A stretch of 64,000 nt of DNA from Fibrella aquatilis (GTDB taxonomy: Bacteria; Bacteroidota; Bacteroidia; Cytophagales; Spirosomataceae). The DNA lies in assembly GCF_017353255.1 (NCBI RefSeq), contig NZ_JAFMYU010000017.1, positions 95,771 through 159,770 on the forward strand. Reading direction: 5' to 3'. A program made the translations under genes and the position numbers. A model generated the notes under the pieces. That model did no database searches. It had not been told where the DNA came from and saw only the letters and a program-made list of their open reading frames with translations. This document shows, piece by piece, positions 40,637-50,777 of this stretch. The first letter of the stretch is position 1; each line of letters starts with the position of its first letter.

Positions 40637-40710
40637 CTACAGCCGTTTAACTTCCCACCCTCAGCCAACTGCGCGGTGGCAGCTTACTTACCTTATTAAT
40701 TCTCAACTCA

Positions 40711-43071
40711 ATGGAAACGAACTTGCAAGAGGGCTACTCTTATGTGCCCTATCAGAATGTCGACACCGATACGATCAATATCAGGGCGGTGGTGTTCAAA
40801 TATCTCCGCAACTGGTACTGGTTTTTATTGTCAATTGGCATCCTTATTGCTGCGGCGTATATATACCTACGTTATCAGCCACCCAGTTACAAAAGCAAGG
40901 CCAGCGTCCTCATAAAAGACGAAAAAAAGGGTATTGACCAGGAGAGCGTATTGAAAGAACTTGAAATTTTTGCCCCTAAAAAAGTGGTCGAAAATGAAAT
41001 CGAGATCCTTAAATCGTATACCCTCATGGACCGAGTGGCCAGGCAACTTAACCTGAGCGCTGTTTACTTCCGCGATACGCCCTACGGCAAACGTGAGATT
41101 TACAAGCAATCGCCTATCCAACTCATTGTTGAAGAATCAGGGGGTACTGTGACCGGCAGTGATTTTCTCACCATTCAATTCCATTCAAACCAGACTGTCA
41201 CCCTCAACGACCAGACCTACCGGGTCAATACCGGGGTGAATACACCCTATGGCCGACTGCGCATTGTGGCCAATAAGCCCATCAGCGACAACTTGCCGAC
41301 CCTATATGTGCAGTTGCTTGACCCCGTAAATGTGGCCAACAACATGCTGAAAAACCTGAAGGCCGAACCAACCAGCAAATCGTCGACGGTGATTGTGCTG
41401 AGCGTTGAAACCCCGGTAGCTGACAAAGGCGAGGCTATTCTGAACCGGCTCATCAGCGTTTATAACGAAGCCGCCGTGATGGACAAAAATCAGGTGGCGG
41501 CCAACACCCTGCACTTCATTGAAGAGCGGCTGAAGCTGATTTCCGGCGAACTGGCCACGGTTGAAAGGGGGGTTGAAAACTACAAGTCGAGCCAGGGAAT
41601 CACCGATCTGAGCACCCAGGCGCAGGGTTTCCTGGAAACTGTGCAACAAAATGACGCTCAACTCAACCAGGTAAACATCCAGCTGGGGGCACTCCATGAC
41701 CTGGAAACGTATTTGAAGCGGCAACCCGGTTCGCGGGCAGGAGCGCCAGCCACCGTGGGCCTCAACGACCCCACACTACTGGGCCTGATTGAAGAGATGA
41801 CAAAGCTGGAAGGGCAACGCGATCAGCTGGCGCGCACTACGTCGGAAGAAAACCCGTTGCTGGTTACCATCGAAAGCCAGATACGAGCCACCAAAGCCAA
41901 CATTACGGAGAACGTGGCCACGATGAAAAACATGCTCGTAACTGCCCAGAAAAATTACGTGGGCAACAACAACAAAATGGAGCGGGTCATAAAAACCCTG
42001 CCGGCCAAAGAGCGAGCACTAATGGACATTACCCGGCAGCAGGCCATTAAAAACGACCTGTACACCTACTTGCTGAAGAAACGCGAAGAAACCGCCGTGT
42101 CCTTCGCCTCAACCATTTCCGACTCCCGCACCGTTGATGCGGCCCGGTCTGAACTGCGGCCCGTGAAACCAAACAAGCAAACGGTCTATATGCTGTTTGC
42201 TCTGATTGGCCTGTTTCTACCCATTGCCGGCATTGCCGCCAGCGATGCGCTCAACAACCGGATCATGCGCCGGACCGACGTAGAATCGAACACCCACGTG
42301 CCTATTTTGGGCGAAGTGGTCAAGAAGCGGCAACCGGGCGCGCTAGTGGTAGCCCTTAACAACCAGTCGATTATTGCCGAGCAGATTCGTACCCTGCGCA
42401 CCAACCTGCAATACCTGCGCGATAGCCGCGAGGGTAGCCAGGTGTTGCTCTTTACGTCGAGCATCAGCGGCGAGGGCAAGTCGTTTGTGTCGCTCAACCT
42501 GGGGGCCAGCCTGGCATTAGCCGGCAGGCGGGTGGTGATCCTGGAAATGGACCTGCGCAAGCCCCGGCTGCGTCATTCGCTCGGCGACCTGCCCGTAGGT
42601 AATGGCCTGAGCAACTACCTCATTGGCGAAATCAGCGTCGACGAGGTGGTAAAACCGGTGCCGGGTTGCGATAACTACTTCATTATCACGTCGGGACCAC
42701 TGCCCCCAAACCCCTCTGAACTGTTGAGCGGCCCCCGGCTGGAAACCTTGATTGCGGAGTTGCGCCAACGGTTCGACTACATCATCATCGACGCGCCGCC
42801 GGTGGGCCTGGTGACCGATGCGCAGCTCATTGCGCCCTACTCCGACGCCACTATGTTTATGATTCGCCACGATGTAACGCCCAAGAGCTACCTTAAAATG
42901 ATCGAGTCGCTGTATGTTGAGAAGCGGTTCAACAAGCTCAACATTGTCCTCAACGCCGTGGGTGATGGCGAAGAACAGTACTACAGCTACGGCTATGGCT
43001 ATAAGGGCAAGGGCTATAGCTACGGCGAACACGAGCAGAAGGGCATGTTTGGTAAACTCTTCAGCCGGTAG
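40711..43071 (+). CDS. Wzc-type polysaccharide co-polymerase with tyrosine kinase domain
   Basis: This 786-residue inner-membrane protein has a Wzz-like periplasmic part between two membrane helices (about 37-57 and 490-510) with a long coiled coil. A cytoplasmic BY-kinase domain follows: Walker A SISGEGKS (Lys590, Ser591), Walker A' ILEMDLRKPR, and Walker B YIIIDAPP. The C-terminus is a Tyr cluster (YYSYGYGYKGKGYSYG), the usual autophosphorylation site. Cycling of this phosphorylation controls polymer length and export; the PHP phosphatase at 56433 is the likely counterpart. Confidence 0.94.
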   Translation: METNLQEGYSYVPYQNVDTDTINIRAVVFKYLRNWYWFLLSIGILIAAAYIYLRYQPPSYKSKASVLIKDEKKGIDQESVLKELEIFAPKKVVENEIEILKSYTLMDRVARQLNLSAVYFRDTPYGKREIYKQSPIQLIVEESGGTVTGSDFLTIQFHSNQTVTLNDQTYRVNTGVNTPYGRLRIVANKPISDNLPTLYVQLLDPVNVANNMLKNLKAEPTSKSSTVIVLSVETPVADKGEAILNRLISVYNEAAVMDKNQVAANTLHFIEERLKLISGELATVERGVENYKSSQGITDLSTQAQGFLETVQQNDAQLNQVNIQLGALHDLETYLKRQPGSRAGAPATVGLNDPTLLGLIEEMTKLEGQRDQLARTTSEENPLLVTIESQIRATKANITENVATMKNMLVTAQKNYVGNNNKMERVIKTLPAKERALMDITRQQAIKNDLYTYLLKKREETAVSFASTISDSRTVDAARSELRPVKPNKQTVYMLFALIGLFLPIAGIAASDALNNRIMRRTDVESNTHVPILGEVVKKRQPGALVVALNNQSIIAEQIRTLRTNLQYLRDSREGSQVLLFTSSISGEGKSFVSLNLGASLALAGRRVVILEMDLRKPRLRHSLGDLPVGNGLSNYLIGEISVDEVVKPVPGCDNYFIITSGPLPPNPSELLSGPRLETLIAELRQRFDYIIIDAPPVGLVTDAQLIAPYSDATMFMIRHDVTPKSYLKMIESLYVEKRFNKLNIVLNAVGDGEEQYYSYGYGYKGKGYSYGEHEQKGMFGKLFSR

Positions 43072-43139
43072 GCGAAAGTCTTAACGTATACATAGCTGCG
43101 TTAGCACATTCTAGCTGGTTTATTAACCAACCATTACGC

Positions 43140-44690
43140 ATGTCAACCACCCGACGATTACTTTCCGGAAGCCTGGCATCCTGGGCGCGCATTCTGGTCA
43201 CGATGGTGACACAGTTAGCGCTCGTGCCTATCTACCTGGCTCACTGGACAGTAGAAACCTACGGTATTTGGATCACGGTTCAGGCCATTACGCTGGTGAT
43301 TACTACCCTCGACAAAGGGCATGTAGACTACCTGGGCTATGAGTTTCTGAAGCTGGGCAGCCACAGAAAAGACGACATCAGGCGCAGGCTCTGGTCCGGC
43401 ATTGACGTCCTGTTACTGGTTGGTGTGGCCGAACTAACCCTACTGGCGCTGGTCCTGTTTTCGTTTCCGGTGGTCGAACAGGTCAACTACCACCACGCCA
43501 TACAGCCCGAGTTGGTGAACCAGACCAAGTGGGTACTGCTGATCAGTTGTTCGGGGGTATTGTTTCTGGGCAACAGTACTGGCCTTTTTTTCAGGGCCTT
43601 AAGCGTATACGGTTATTTTCCCCGAATGTGCTGGTGGGATTTACTCAACGCCATCGTGTCTACACTGGCCACGGTGGTGGCCGTACTGCTGGGAGGCAAC
43701 CTGCTCACGGTGGGTATTGTGTTTACAATCAGCCAGTTGTGTGTGGTGCTGATCGAGTACATCGACATCAGGCACTTGCTGAAAAAACACGGGCTGGCCA
43801 TCCAGAAAGCCGATCTTCGCTACGGGTTTGCCAACTACGTCACCTCCCTCACACTAGCCGGGCGCTATTTTCTGGAAAGCTTTCGGCAGCAGGGTATTCG
43901 GCTGGTGCTGGCCCCGCTAGTGGGGGTAGCAGGCCTGGCGGCGTTTTCAACCATGCGCACCGTCTCGAACGTGGCGTTACAGGGGCTGTCTACGTTGGTG
44001 AACCCACTCATGCCCGAGATCATGCGCTTTGTAGCCCTGCGGGAACAGAAAAAGATGGAGGCAGCCTTCTCTACCATCTGGTTTGTGGTGGTGGCGCTGC
44101 TGGCACCCGGCATTGTGGGGCTTCAATTTGTGGTGAAACCGTTGTTTGCCAACTGGACCACGCACAAAATAGTCTTCAACCCCCTGCTGTTTGCGCTGCT
44201 GTCGCTCAGTATTCTGGTCTATGCCATTGCCCAACCTGCCATGGCCATCTTGATCGGCAATAATTTGCTGAAAGCGCAACTCCGCATCTTTGGGGCGGTG
44301 GCAGGCATGGTGCTGGTGAGCATGGTGGCCCTGGTGCCGTTTGTGGGGGTAGTGGGGGCGGGTTACGCCTTGCTGAGTGGCGAACTGATGCTGGCCTTGC
44401 TGGCGCAAAAGCAGGCCCAAAACTGGCTGGAAACAAACGGGCTGGCGTGGCCCCGCAAGGAGTTTACCCGTGCTTCGGTATCGGTGCTGATTGCGGCTAT
44501 TGGCATGATTGGCATGGTGCTGATACCCGCTGGCAAAGACCTCATCACTATCCTGACGTTTGTAGCTCTTTTGGTCAACATAAGACTGTATATCAGGCAG
44601 TTGTCAGACGTGGCTATTCATAAAATCAACGCTGTTCTGATGCGCTTCCCCTCGATTCAGAAAGTGTATAGTATGGTATTAACGAAGTGA
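43140..44690 (+). CDS. Wzx-type polysaccharide flippase
   Basis: This 516-residue protein has about 12-14 transmembrane helices and belongs to the MATE/MOP exporter superfamily. Its N-terminus (LLSGSLASWARILVTMVTQL, then TYGIWITVQAITLVITTLD) is typical of O-antigen and exopolysaccharide flippases. It would move undecaprenyl-linked repeat units across the inner membrane before polymerisation. Its position after the Wzc gene and before the candidate polymerase supports this. Confidence 0.88.
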   Translation: MSTTRRLLSGSLASWARILVTMVTQLALVPIYLAHWTVETYGIWITVQAITLVITTLDKGHVDYLGYEFLKLGSHRKDDIRRRLWSGIDVLLLVGVAELTLLALVLFSFPVVEQVNYHHAIQPELVNQTKWVLLISCSGVLFLGNSTGLFFRALSVYGYFPRMCWWDLLNAIVSTLATVVAVLLGGNLLTVGIVFTISQLCVVLIEYIDIRHLLKKHGLAIQKADLRYGFANYVTSLTLAGRYFLESFRQQGIRLVLAPLVGVAGLAAFSTMRTVSNVALQGLSTLVNPLMPEIMRFVALREQKKMEAAFSTIWFVVVALLAPGIVGLQFVVKPLFANWTTHKIVFNPLLFALLSLSILVYAIAQPAMAILIGNNLLKAQLRIFGAVAGMVLVSMVALVPFVGVVGAGYALLSGELMLALLAQKQAQNWLETNGLAWPRKEFTRASVSVLIAAIGMIGMVLIPAGKDLITILTFVALLVNIRLYIRQLSDVAIHKINAVLMRFPSIQKVYSMVLTK

Positions 44691-44708
44691 GCGCGACTCA
44701 ACACGACT

Positions 44709-46328
44709 ATGGTTATCAAGCATTTTCATAACGTCGCCGACGTCAGAAGGATCCTGCTGAAGGTGTCTGTACTGGCCTGTCTGTTGCAGGTAATTTTCTA
44801 CCTCGACAACGTTGACTGCTGCATTGTCAATATACTGTCAATTGGCGTTAGCTACGCCGGGTTGTCGTATCTGTTCAGGCCGAAGATGCTGTATTACCCC
44901 ATCTCGTTTATGATGCTGTTTGGCTATTTGCTCTCCTACTTCATTCTCCCGCCAATTATCACGCTGCTGGAAGGCAAACAGGTCATTAACAACCTGAAAA
45001 ACCCGCTCGATATCTACCTGCACACAACGGCCCTGTTTGTGACCCTGGTGCTGACGCACATCATCTACCGGAATTTTAAGCCCACCCGCAACGTGGCCAA
45101 GTTTTACAGGACGGTCTACAGCAAACTAACCATTTTTCAGCCTCTTAACGTCAGTCAGGTCTTTCTGATGGGGTTTGCCAGCCTGTTTTTTATTTCCATC
45201 ACGGCGCCGTTTAGGCACGTCAGCGGCAATGATGACACGCTTATCAAACTGCTGGAAGGCTTCTCCATCATTTCCTATTTGCCCTACATTCTGTTTGTGC
45301 CGAAGCTGTTTCCCGTAACCGGAACCATGAGCGAAGGACAACGCCGCTTACTCTACTTGTACCCTATCTCGTCGGTCATCGTGGGGATCGCGCAGAACCA
45401 CCGGTCCGACATATTTTTCGGCTTCACCAACATTGGTTTGCTGCTGATTTTGGCCAACCTGTATGGCATGACAAAATCTATTGACAAATCGAAACTGCTG
45501 CTCTACGCGCTGGTTGGGGGAGTATTGCTGTTTGGTGTTCTGCCCCGTGTTGCCCTGAGCCTGGTGGCCGTGCGCGAAGACCGGACCGAGATGAGCACCT
45601 CTGAGTTGATCGCCAAAACCTTCGACGCCATGGGCGATGATGAGAAAATAAAAAGCACGCTCGCTTTTTACGAGGCCTCTGACACTTGGGACGAAAACTA
45701 TGTCGACAACGTGTTTTTCTCCCGACTCTGTAACCTCAAATACGCCGACAACAGCATTGACATTGCCAACAACCTCATTGGCAAAGACAAGCAGAGCGTT
45801 ATCGACATTGAAATTGACCGGGCGCTGAGCTGGTTTCCTACGCCAGTGATTGATTTGCTGGGCATGAAGGTGAACAAAAAGCAGGCGCTCTCTGGCTCCA
45901 GCGGCGACTTTCTGCTTCAGCTATTCACCGGCGACGACTGGGTAGTGGGTGGGTTCAGGGTGGGCAACCTGCTGGGGTCATCCTACGCCATCTTCGACTG
46001 GTGGTACCTGCTGGTGATTGGCGGTCTGGCACTATTGCTCTTCACCATTGTGGATCAACTGGTGCAGATCAACGTGACGCGGAACGATAGAGTAACCCAA
46101 AAAGGGCAGGTCAACGTCACGTTCAGCTATTTCGCAGGGCTTAAAACAGCTAACCTCTGTTTTTTCTGCACCAGCGCAGGCCCCGGCATCGAATCGATCT
46201 CTGAGTTCTTCGGCTTCTTTTTCCGGGGCTGGATTGAAGTGCCTTTCCTGATGTTTATCCTGATGGTCCTGCTGGTCAGGAGGAGCCCTGCTTACCTCAA
46301 AAAATCACCGGCTGGTCTGGCGGCTTAG
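44709..46328 (+). CDS. Polytopic membrane protein, candidate polysaccharide polymerase (Wzy)
   Basis: The 539-residue protein has about ten hydrophobic helices and a large central extracytoplasmic loop (about 290-400, with FDAMGDDEKIKSTLAFYEAS). I do not recognise its family. The overall plan and its place between the flippase and the glycosyltransferases fit Wzy polymerases, which are too variable to identify by motif; no other gene in the cluster could fill this role. It starts 18 nt after the flippase stop. Confidence 0.65.
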   Translation: MVIKHFHNVADVRRILLKVSVLACLLQVIFYLDNVDCCIVNILSIGVSYAGLSYLFRPKMLYYPISFMMLFGYLLSYFILPPIITLLEGKQVINNLKNPLDIYLHTTALFVTLVLTHIIYRNFKPTRNVAKFYRTVYSKLTIFQPLNVSQVFLMGFASLFFISITAPFRHVSGNDDTLIKLLEGFSIISYLPYILFVPKLFPVTGTMSEGQRRLLYLYPISSVIVGIAQNHRSDIFFGFTNIGLLLILANLYGMTKSIDKSKLLLYALVGGVLLFGVLPRVALSLVAVREDRTEMSTSELIAKTFDAMGDDEKIKSTLAFYEASDTWDENYVDNVFFSRLCNLKYADNSIDIANNLIGKDKQSVIDIEIDRALSWFPTPVIDLLGMKVNKKQALSGSSGDFLLQLFTGDDWVVGGFRVGNLLGSSYAIFDWWYLLVIGGLALLLFTIVDQLVQINVTRNDRVTQKGQVNVTFSYFAGLKTANLCFFCTSAGPGIESISEFFGFFFRGWIEVPFLMFILMVLLVRRSPAYLKKSPAGLAA

Positions 46329-46341
46329 TCTGTTTATAACC

Positions 46342-47589
46342 ATGAATAGCAAAACCATTCTTGTTCACCCCACGGGCAACACATTTGTTCGGGCGCTCAC
46401 GGCCTCGTTGCTGGAGAACGATATGCTGGCCGAATTCCACACCACGGTGACCACGTTTCCGGGCACTCTGCTGGAGAAACTTGGGCAGCTGCCTTACTTC
46501 AACGAGTTGCATCGTCGGCAGTATGATGCCGTGCTGAAGCCCTATTCGCACCAGTCGCCCTGGTATGAACTGGGTCGGCAACTGGCCAATATGTCGGGTT
46601 TTCGGCAGTTAACCCGCCACGAAACCGGCCCCTTTTCGGTCGATGCCGTATACCGGCAGCTGGACCGCAGAGTGTCTAAGCGCCTCAGCGCCAGCACCCA
46701 CGGGCCAATAAACGCGGTATATGCCTACGAAGATGGCGCACTGGCTACCTTTACCGAGGCTAAAAAGCAGGGCATCAAATGCGTCTATGAATTGCCCATT
46801 GCCTTTTGGTCTACGGGTCGTCGGCTGATGCACGAAGAGGCCGAACGGCTTCCCGCCTGGGCCATTACCCTGGGCGGCGGCACCCAGGATTCGCCCGAAA
46901 AGCTGGAGCGCAAATGCCACGAACTGGAACTGGCCGACCTGGTGGTGGTACCCAGCTATTTCGTGAACGACTCGCTACCCAACTGGGCCAAAACCAAACA
47001 GGTCGTGATGGCCCCCTTCGGCACGCCCACGTTCACCACCCCCGCTACCGTGCCCGTCGCACCCACCGCCAACCGCCCGTTGCGCGTACTCTTTGCCGGG
47101 TCTATGGGGCAGCGCAAAGGACTAGGCGACTTGTTCGACGCCATCAAACTGCTCAACAGTTCGGCTATAGAACTTGTGGTGCTGGGGTCGCTACAGGCAC
47201 CCATGTCGTTCTACCGCAGCCAGTTACCTCATTTCACCTACGAACCGGGTCGCTCTCACGCCGACGTACTGGCCCTGATGCGCAGCTGCGATGTGTTTTG
47301 CCTGCCCTCTATTGTAGAAGGCCGCGCCCTGGTGATGCAGGAGGCCATGAGCCAGGGCCTACCCCTGCTGATTACACCCAATACCGGTGGCCACGACCTG
47401 ATTCAGGAAGGTAAAACAGGCTTCCTGATCCCTATTCGTTCACCAGCGGCCATCGCCGAAAAACTCCAGTGGTTTCTCGACAACCGCGCCGCCATACCCA
47501 CCATGGGGCAGCTGGCGCAGCAACACGCAGCCACCTACACCTGGCAACAGTACGGCAACAGTATCGTGTCATCTATTAATGGGTGTTAG
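46342..47589 (+). CDS. Glycosyltransferase family 4
   Basis: The 415-residue GT-B enzyme has an N-terminal acceptor domain and a C-terminal nucleotide-sugar domain with LRVLFAGSMGQRKGLGDLFD and the E-x7-E region CLPSIVEGRALVMQEAMSQG. It adds one sugar to the lipid-linked repeat unit at the cytoplasmic face. The donor and linkage cannot be deduced. It starts 13 nt after the preceding gene. Confidence 0.88.
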   Translation: MNSKTILVHPTGNTFVRALTASLLENDMLAEFHTTVTTFPGTLLEKLGQLPYFNELHRRQYDAVLKPYSHQSPWYELGRQLANMSGFRQLTRHETGPFSVDAVYRQLDRRVSKRLSASTHGPINAVYAYEDGALATFTEAKKQGIKCVYELPIAFWSTGRRLMHEEAERLPAWAITLGGGTQDSPEKLERKCHELELADLVVVPSYFVNDSLPNWAKTKQVVMAPFGTPTFTTPATVPVAPTANRPLRVLFAGSMGQRKGLGDLFDAIKLLNSSAIELVVLGSLQAPMSFYRSQLPHFTYEPGRSHADVLALMRSCDVFCLPSIVEGRALVMQEAMSQGLPLLITPNTGGHDLIQEGKTGFLIPIRSPAAIAEKLQWFLDNRAAIPTMGQLAQQHAATYTWQQYGNSIVSSINGC

Positions 47590-47612
47590 CTATTGTAAAC
47601 CATCTCTCCACC

Positions 47613-48749
47613 ATGCGTATCATTTTACTTGGAAACTACCTGCCTGATCGTCAACAGAGTATGCATCGGTTTGCGCTCATGTTGCAGGAAGGACTAGAAA
47701 AAGCGGCCGTCCAGACCGAAATCTGGTACCCCACGCTGCTGTTTGGCAAACTAACGAAAAGCACCACGTCGGGCCTGGGCAAATGGCTGAGTTACCTGGA
47801 CAAATGGGTTGTTTTTTCGCTGCTGGTGTGGTGGCGCGTGAACGTGAGCAGGCGGGGCGAAAAAGACCTTCGGTTCCACATCTGCGACCACTCCAACGCG
47901 CCTTACCTGGGGGTGCTGCCCACCGACAGAACCGTGATCACCTGCCACGACGTGCTGGCCATTCGGGGGGCGCTGGGTCATGCCGATGCCTACTGTCCGG
48001 CCAGCAAAACGGGCAAGATCTACCAGAAATGGATTCTCAAGCACCTGACCAGCGCCCGGAAAATTGCCGCCGTCACCCAAACCACGCTCAACCAGTTGCA
48101 GGTGCTTGCTCCCGTTAACAGGCAACCCGAACAGCGTTGGCTGACCATCCATAACGCCTTCAATGCACCTTTTGCGCCTACTGTTAGTACCGAGGCCCAG
48201 CACCTGCTCTCCAGAGCCGGGCTACAAACCGACAAGCCTTTTATTCTGTACGTAGGGTCAGATTTACCCCGCAAAAACCGGTCGATGCTCCTCGACATGG
48301 TGGCCCAATTGGGCGATCAATGGCAGGGGTCTATCTGCTATGCCGGGCAGGCCGTAGAAGGCCGATTGGTTGACCACGCCCGGAAGCTAAACCTCCAGGA
48401 GCGGGTCGTATCGGTGGCCCGGCCAGACCATGCCACCCTTCAGGCGCTCTACAGCCACTGCGAGGCCCTGGTGTTTCCTTCTTTTTCGGAAGGTTTCGGC
48501 TGGCCCGTTATTGAGGCTCAGGCCTGCGAAGCACCCGTCATTTCCAGCACGCTGGCCCCCATGCCCGAAGTCAGCGGCGGGGCGGCTCTCTTTGCCGACC
48601 CCACCCGCCCGCACGAGTTTGCCCGCGCCCTGCTCACCCTTCAGGATGCCCGCGTTCGTTCCCAGCTCATCGAGCAGGGGCGTAGCAACTGCACCCGGTT
48701 TTCAGACCAGGCCATGATTAGTGCCTACCTGGACCTCCATCACGCTTAA
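47613..48749 (+). CDS. Glycosyltransferase family 4
   Basis: This 378-residue GT4 enzyme shows FILYVGSDLPRKNRSMLLDM and the E-x7-E-type region FPSFSEGFGWPVIEAQACE. The ATG at 47613 (MRIILLGNYLPDRQQSMHRF) is preferred over the GTG at 47583, which overlaps the previous gene and would add ten unrelated residues. It probably adds the second or third sugar of the repeat unit. Confidence 0.88.
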   Translation: MRIILLGNYLPDRQQSMHRFALMLQEGLEKAAVQTEIWYPTLLFGKLTKSTTSGLGKWLSYLDKWVVFSLLVWWRVNVSRRGEKDLRFHICDHSNAPYLGVLPTDRTVITCHDVLAIRGALGHADAYCPASKTGKIYQKWILKHLTSARKIAAVTQTTLNQLQVLAPVNRQPEQRWLTIHNAFNAPFAPTVSTEAQHLLSRAGLQTDKPFILYVGSDLPRKNRSMLLDMVAQLGDQWQGSICYAGQAVEGRLVDHARKLNLQERVVSVARPDHATLQALYSHCEALVFPSFSEGFGWPVIEAQACEAPVISSTLAPMPEVSGGAALFADPTRPHEFARALLTLQDARVRSQLIEQGRSNCTRFSDQAMISAYLDLHHA

Positions 48750-48761
48750 ACCCAACCCGTT

Positions 48762-49424
48762 ATGCTGTTGAAAGCACTGACCGTTTTGTTGCCATGGTCC
48801 CTGAAACGAGTGGTGTTGAGGCGGTGGTTTCACTACGACATCCACCCTAGCGCCCGCATTGGCCTGGCCTGGGTATATCCCAGAAAACTAATCATGGCCG
48901 AAGGCAGCCGGATCGACCATTTCAACACGGCCATTCACCTCGACCTGATATCGCTGGCAAAAAATGCGTCTATTGGCCGGGGCAACTGGATCACGGGCAT
49001 GTCGAAACACGAACACTCGCGGCATTTTCAGCACCAGGCCGACCGCCGGGCCGAACTGCACCTGGGCGAGTCGGCGGCGATTACCAAAAACCACCATATA
49101 GACTGCACCAACCTGATCGAGATTGGGGCGTTCAGCACCGTGGCGGGCTACAACTCGCAGTTGCTTACCCACTCTATCGACGTCACCACCAGTCGGCAGG
49201 ACAGCGCGCCCATTCATATTGGTGCCTACACGTTTGTGGGTACCAACGTAGTCGTGCTGGGCGGGGCCAGTTTACCGGCCAGGTCGGTGCTGGGGGCAAA
49301 ATCATTACTAAATAAATCCTTCACCGACGAGTGGGTACTCTACGGCGGCGTACCAGCCAAAGCCGTGAATACCATCTCACGCGAGGCAAAATACTTTACC
49401 CGGGCCGATGGCTTTGTCTATTAG
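48762..49424 (+). CDS. Hexapeptide-repeat acyltransferase
   Basis: The 220-residue protein has a left-handed beta-helix with irregular hexapeptide turns (ASIGRGNWITGM, IEIGAFSTVAGYNSQ, IHIGAYTFVGTNVVVLGGAS) and the closing VLYGGVPAKAV, as in LbetaH acetyltransferases. The first 45 residues (LLPWSLKRVVLRRWF) may associate with the membrane. It probably acetylates a sugar of the repeat unit. Confidence 0.85.
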   Translation: MLLKALTVLLPWSLKRVVLRRWFHYDIHPSARIGLAWVYPRKLIMAEGSRIDHFNTAIHLDLISLAKNASIGRGNWITGMSKHEHSRHFQHQADRRAELHLGESAAITKNHHIDCTNLIEIGAFSTVAGYNSQLLTHSIDVTTSRQDSAPIHIGAYTFVGTNVVVLGGASLPARSVLGAKSLLNKSFTDEWVLYGGVPAKAVNTISREAKYFTRADGFVY

Positions 49425-49508
49425 CCTACCTCTATTACGCTTGCCCTCTTTATCCACTAGAACTGTGCTCTTTCAATGGAACAATGTTATGAACAAGCTC
49501 ACTACGCT

Positions 49509-50744
49509 ATGCGTGTACTACACATTATCAGCAGCATGGACCCCCTGTCTGGCGGGCCTTGCCAGGGTATCCGAACATCGTCGCCGGTGCTGGAAGCACT
49601 TCAGGTTTACCGCGAGATAGTCTGCTTCGATCCACCCACGGCTGCCTACCTGGGCACAGACCCGTTTCCCGTTCATGCGTTGGGTACGAGCAAAAACCAG
49701 TGGTTCTACAGCCCTAAACTAGCCCCCTGGCTGCGCGAGAATTTACATCGGTTCGATGTCGTGGTAACAAACGGCCTGTGGTCCTACCATTCGCAGGCGG
49801 TCAGAAAAGCCGTACGGCAGTATAACCGAATGGCAAAAGTTAAAAAGCCGCTCCAGTGGTTTGTCATGCCACACGGTATGCTGGACCCCTATTTTCAGCG
49901 TGCTGTTGACCGCAAACTCAAGGCCATTCGCAACTGGTTTTACTGGAAATTCATTGAACAGCACGTCATCAGTCAGGCCGATGGGATTCTGTTCACCTGC
50001 GAAACAGAACTGCTGCTGGCGCGGGAGACCTTCAGCCCCTACCGGCCCCAGCTTGAGCTCAACGTGGGCTATGGCATTGAGGCCCCGCCCCCGTTTGAGC
50101 AGGCTATGCAGGATGCGTTTCTGGCCCGATGCCCGGAGGTAGCCAATACGCCATTTTTGTTGTTTCTGAGCCGTATTCACCCCAAAAAAGGGGTTGACCT
50201 ATTGGTAAACGCCTACATCGAGCTGAGCCAGCAACTGGCGTCGTCGGGTATGGAGCTGCCCAAACTGGTCATTGCCGGACCGGGGCTTGACACGGCCTTC
50301 GGGCAGTTGGTACAGCAGCTTGTGCAGCGGCACCCGGCCATTAGCGCCAACGTCTTTTTCCCGGGTATGCTGTCTGGCGCGGCCAAATGGGGGGCCTTTT
50401 ATACCTGCGATGCCTTCGTGCTACCCAGTCATCAGGAAAATTTCGGGATCGCCGTGGCCGAAGCACTCGCCTGCGGTACGCCCACCCTCATCTCCGATCA
50501 GGTTAACATCTGGCGCGAAATAGCAGCAGGCGGTGGGGGCATTGTGGTGCCCAACACCCCGGCTGGAACGTTGCACCTGTTGCAGCAGTGGATCACGCTT
50601 ACCCCCGCTGAGCGGAAAATGCTGGGCAGGCAGGCCCGCGACACGTTCGAGGAGCACTTCACTATCCGGCCCGCCGCCGAACGGTTCAAAGAAGCCGTCA
50701 GTAGCAAATTGCCTATGCTGAGACCCCTTAAACAGGCCGCCTAA
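49509..50744 (+). CDS. Glycosyltransferase family 4
   Basis: This 411-residue GT4 enzyme starts MRVLHIISSMDPLSGGPCQG, the donor-domain opening of many exopolysaccharide glycosyltransferases. LFLSRIHPKKGVDLLVNAY and LPSHQENFGIAVAEALACG are the nucleotide-sugar and E-x7-E motifs. I use the ATG at 49509; an upstream ATG at 49476 adds 11 residues that do not resemble the family. Confidence 0.88.
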   Translation: MRVLHIISSMDPLSGGPCQGIRTSSPVLEALQVYREIVCFDPPTAAYLGTDPFPVHALGTSKNQWFYSPKLAPWLRENLHRFDVVVTNGLWSYHSQAVRKAVRQYNRMAKVKKPLQWFVMPHGMLDPYFQRAVDRKLKAIRNWFYWKFIEQHVISQADGILFTCETELLLARETFSPYRPQLELNVGYGIEAPPPFEQAMQDAFLARCPEVANTPFLLFLSRIHPKKGVDLLVNAYIELSQQLASSGMELPKLVIAGPGLDTAFGQLVQQLVQRHPAISANVFFPGMLSGAAKWGAFYTCDAFVLPSHQENFGIAVAEALACGTPTLISDQVNIWREIAAGGGGIVVPNTPAGTLHLLQQWITLTPAERKMLGRQARDTFEEHFTIRPAAERFKEAVSSKLPMLRPLKQAA

Positions 50745-50777
50745 TTTTCCTTTTCTCAACAATCCGTCAATCAGGTT

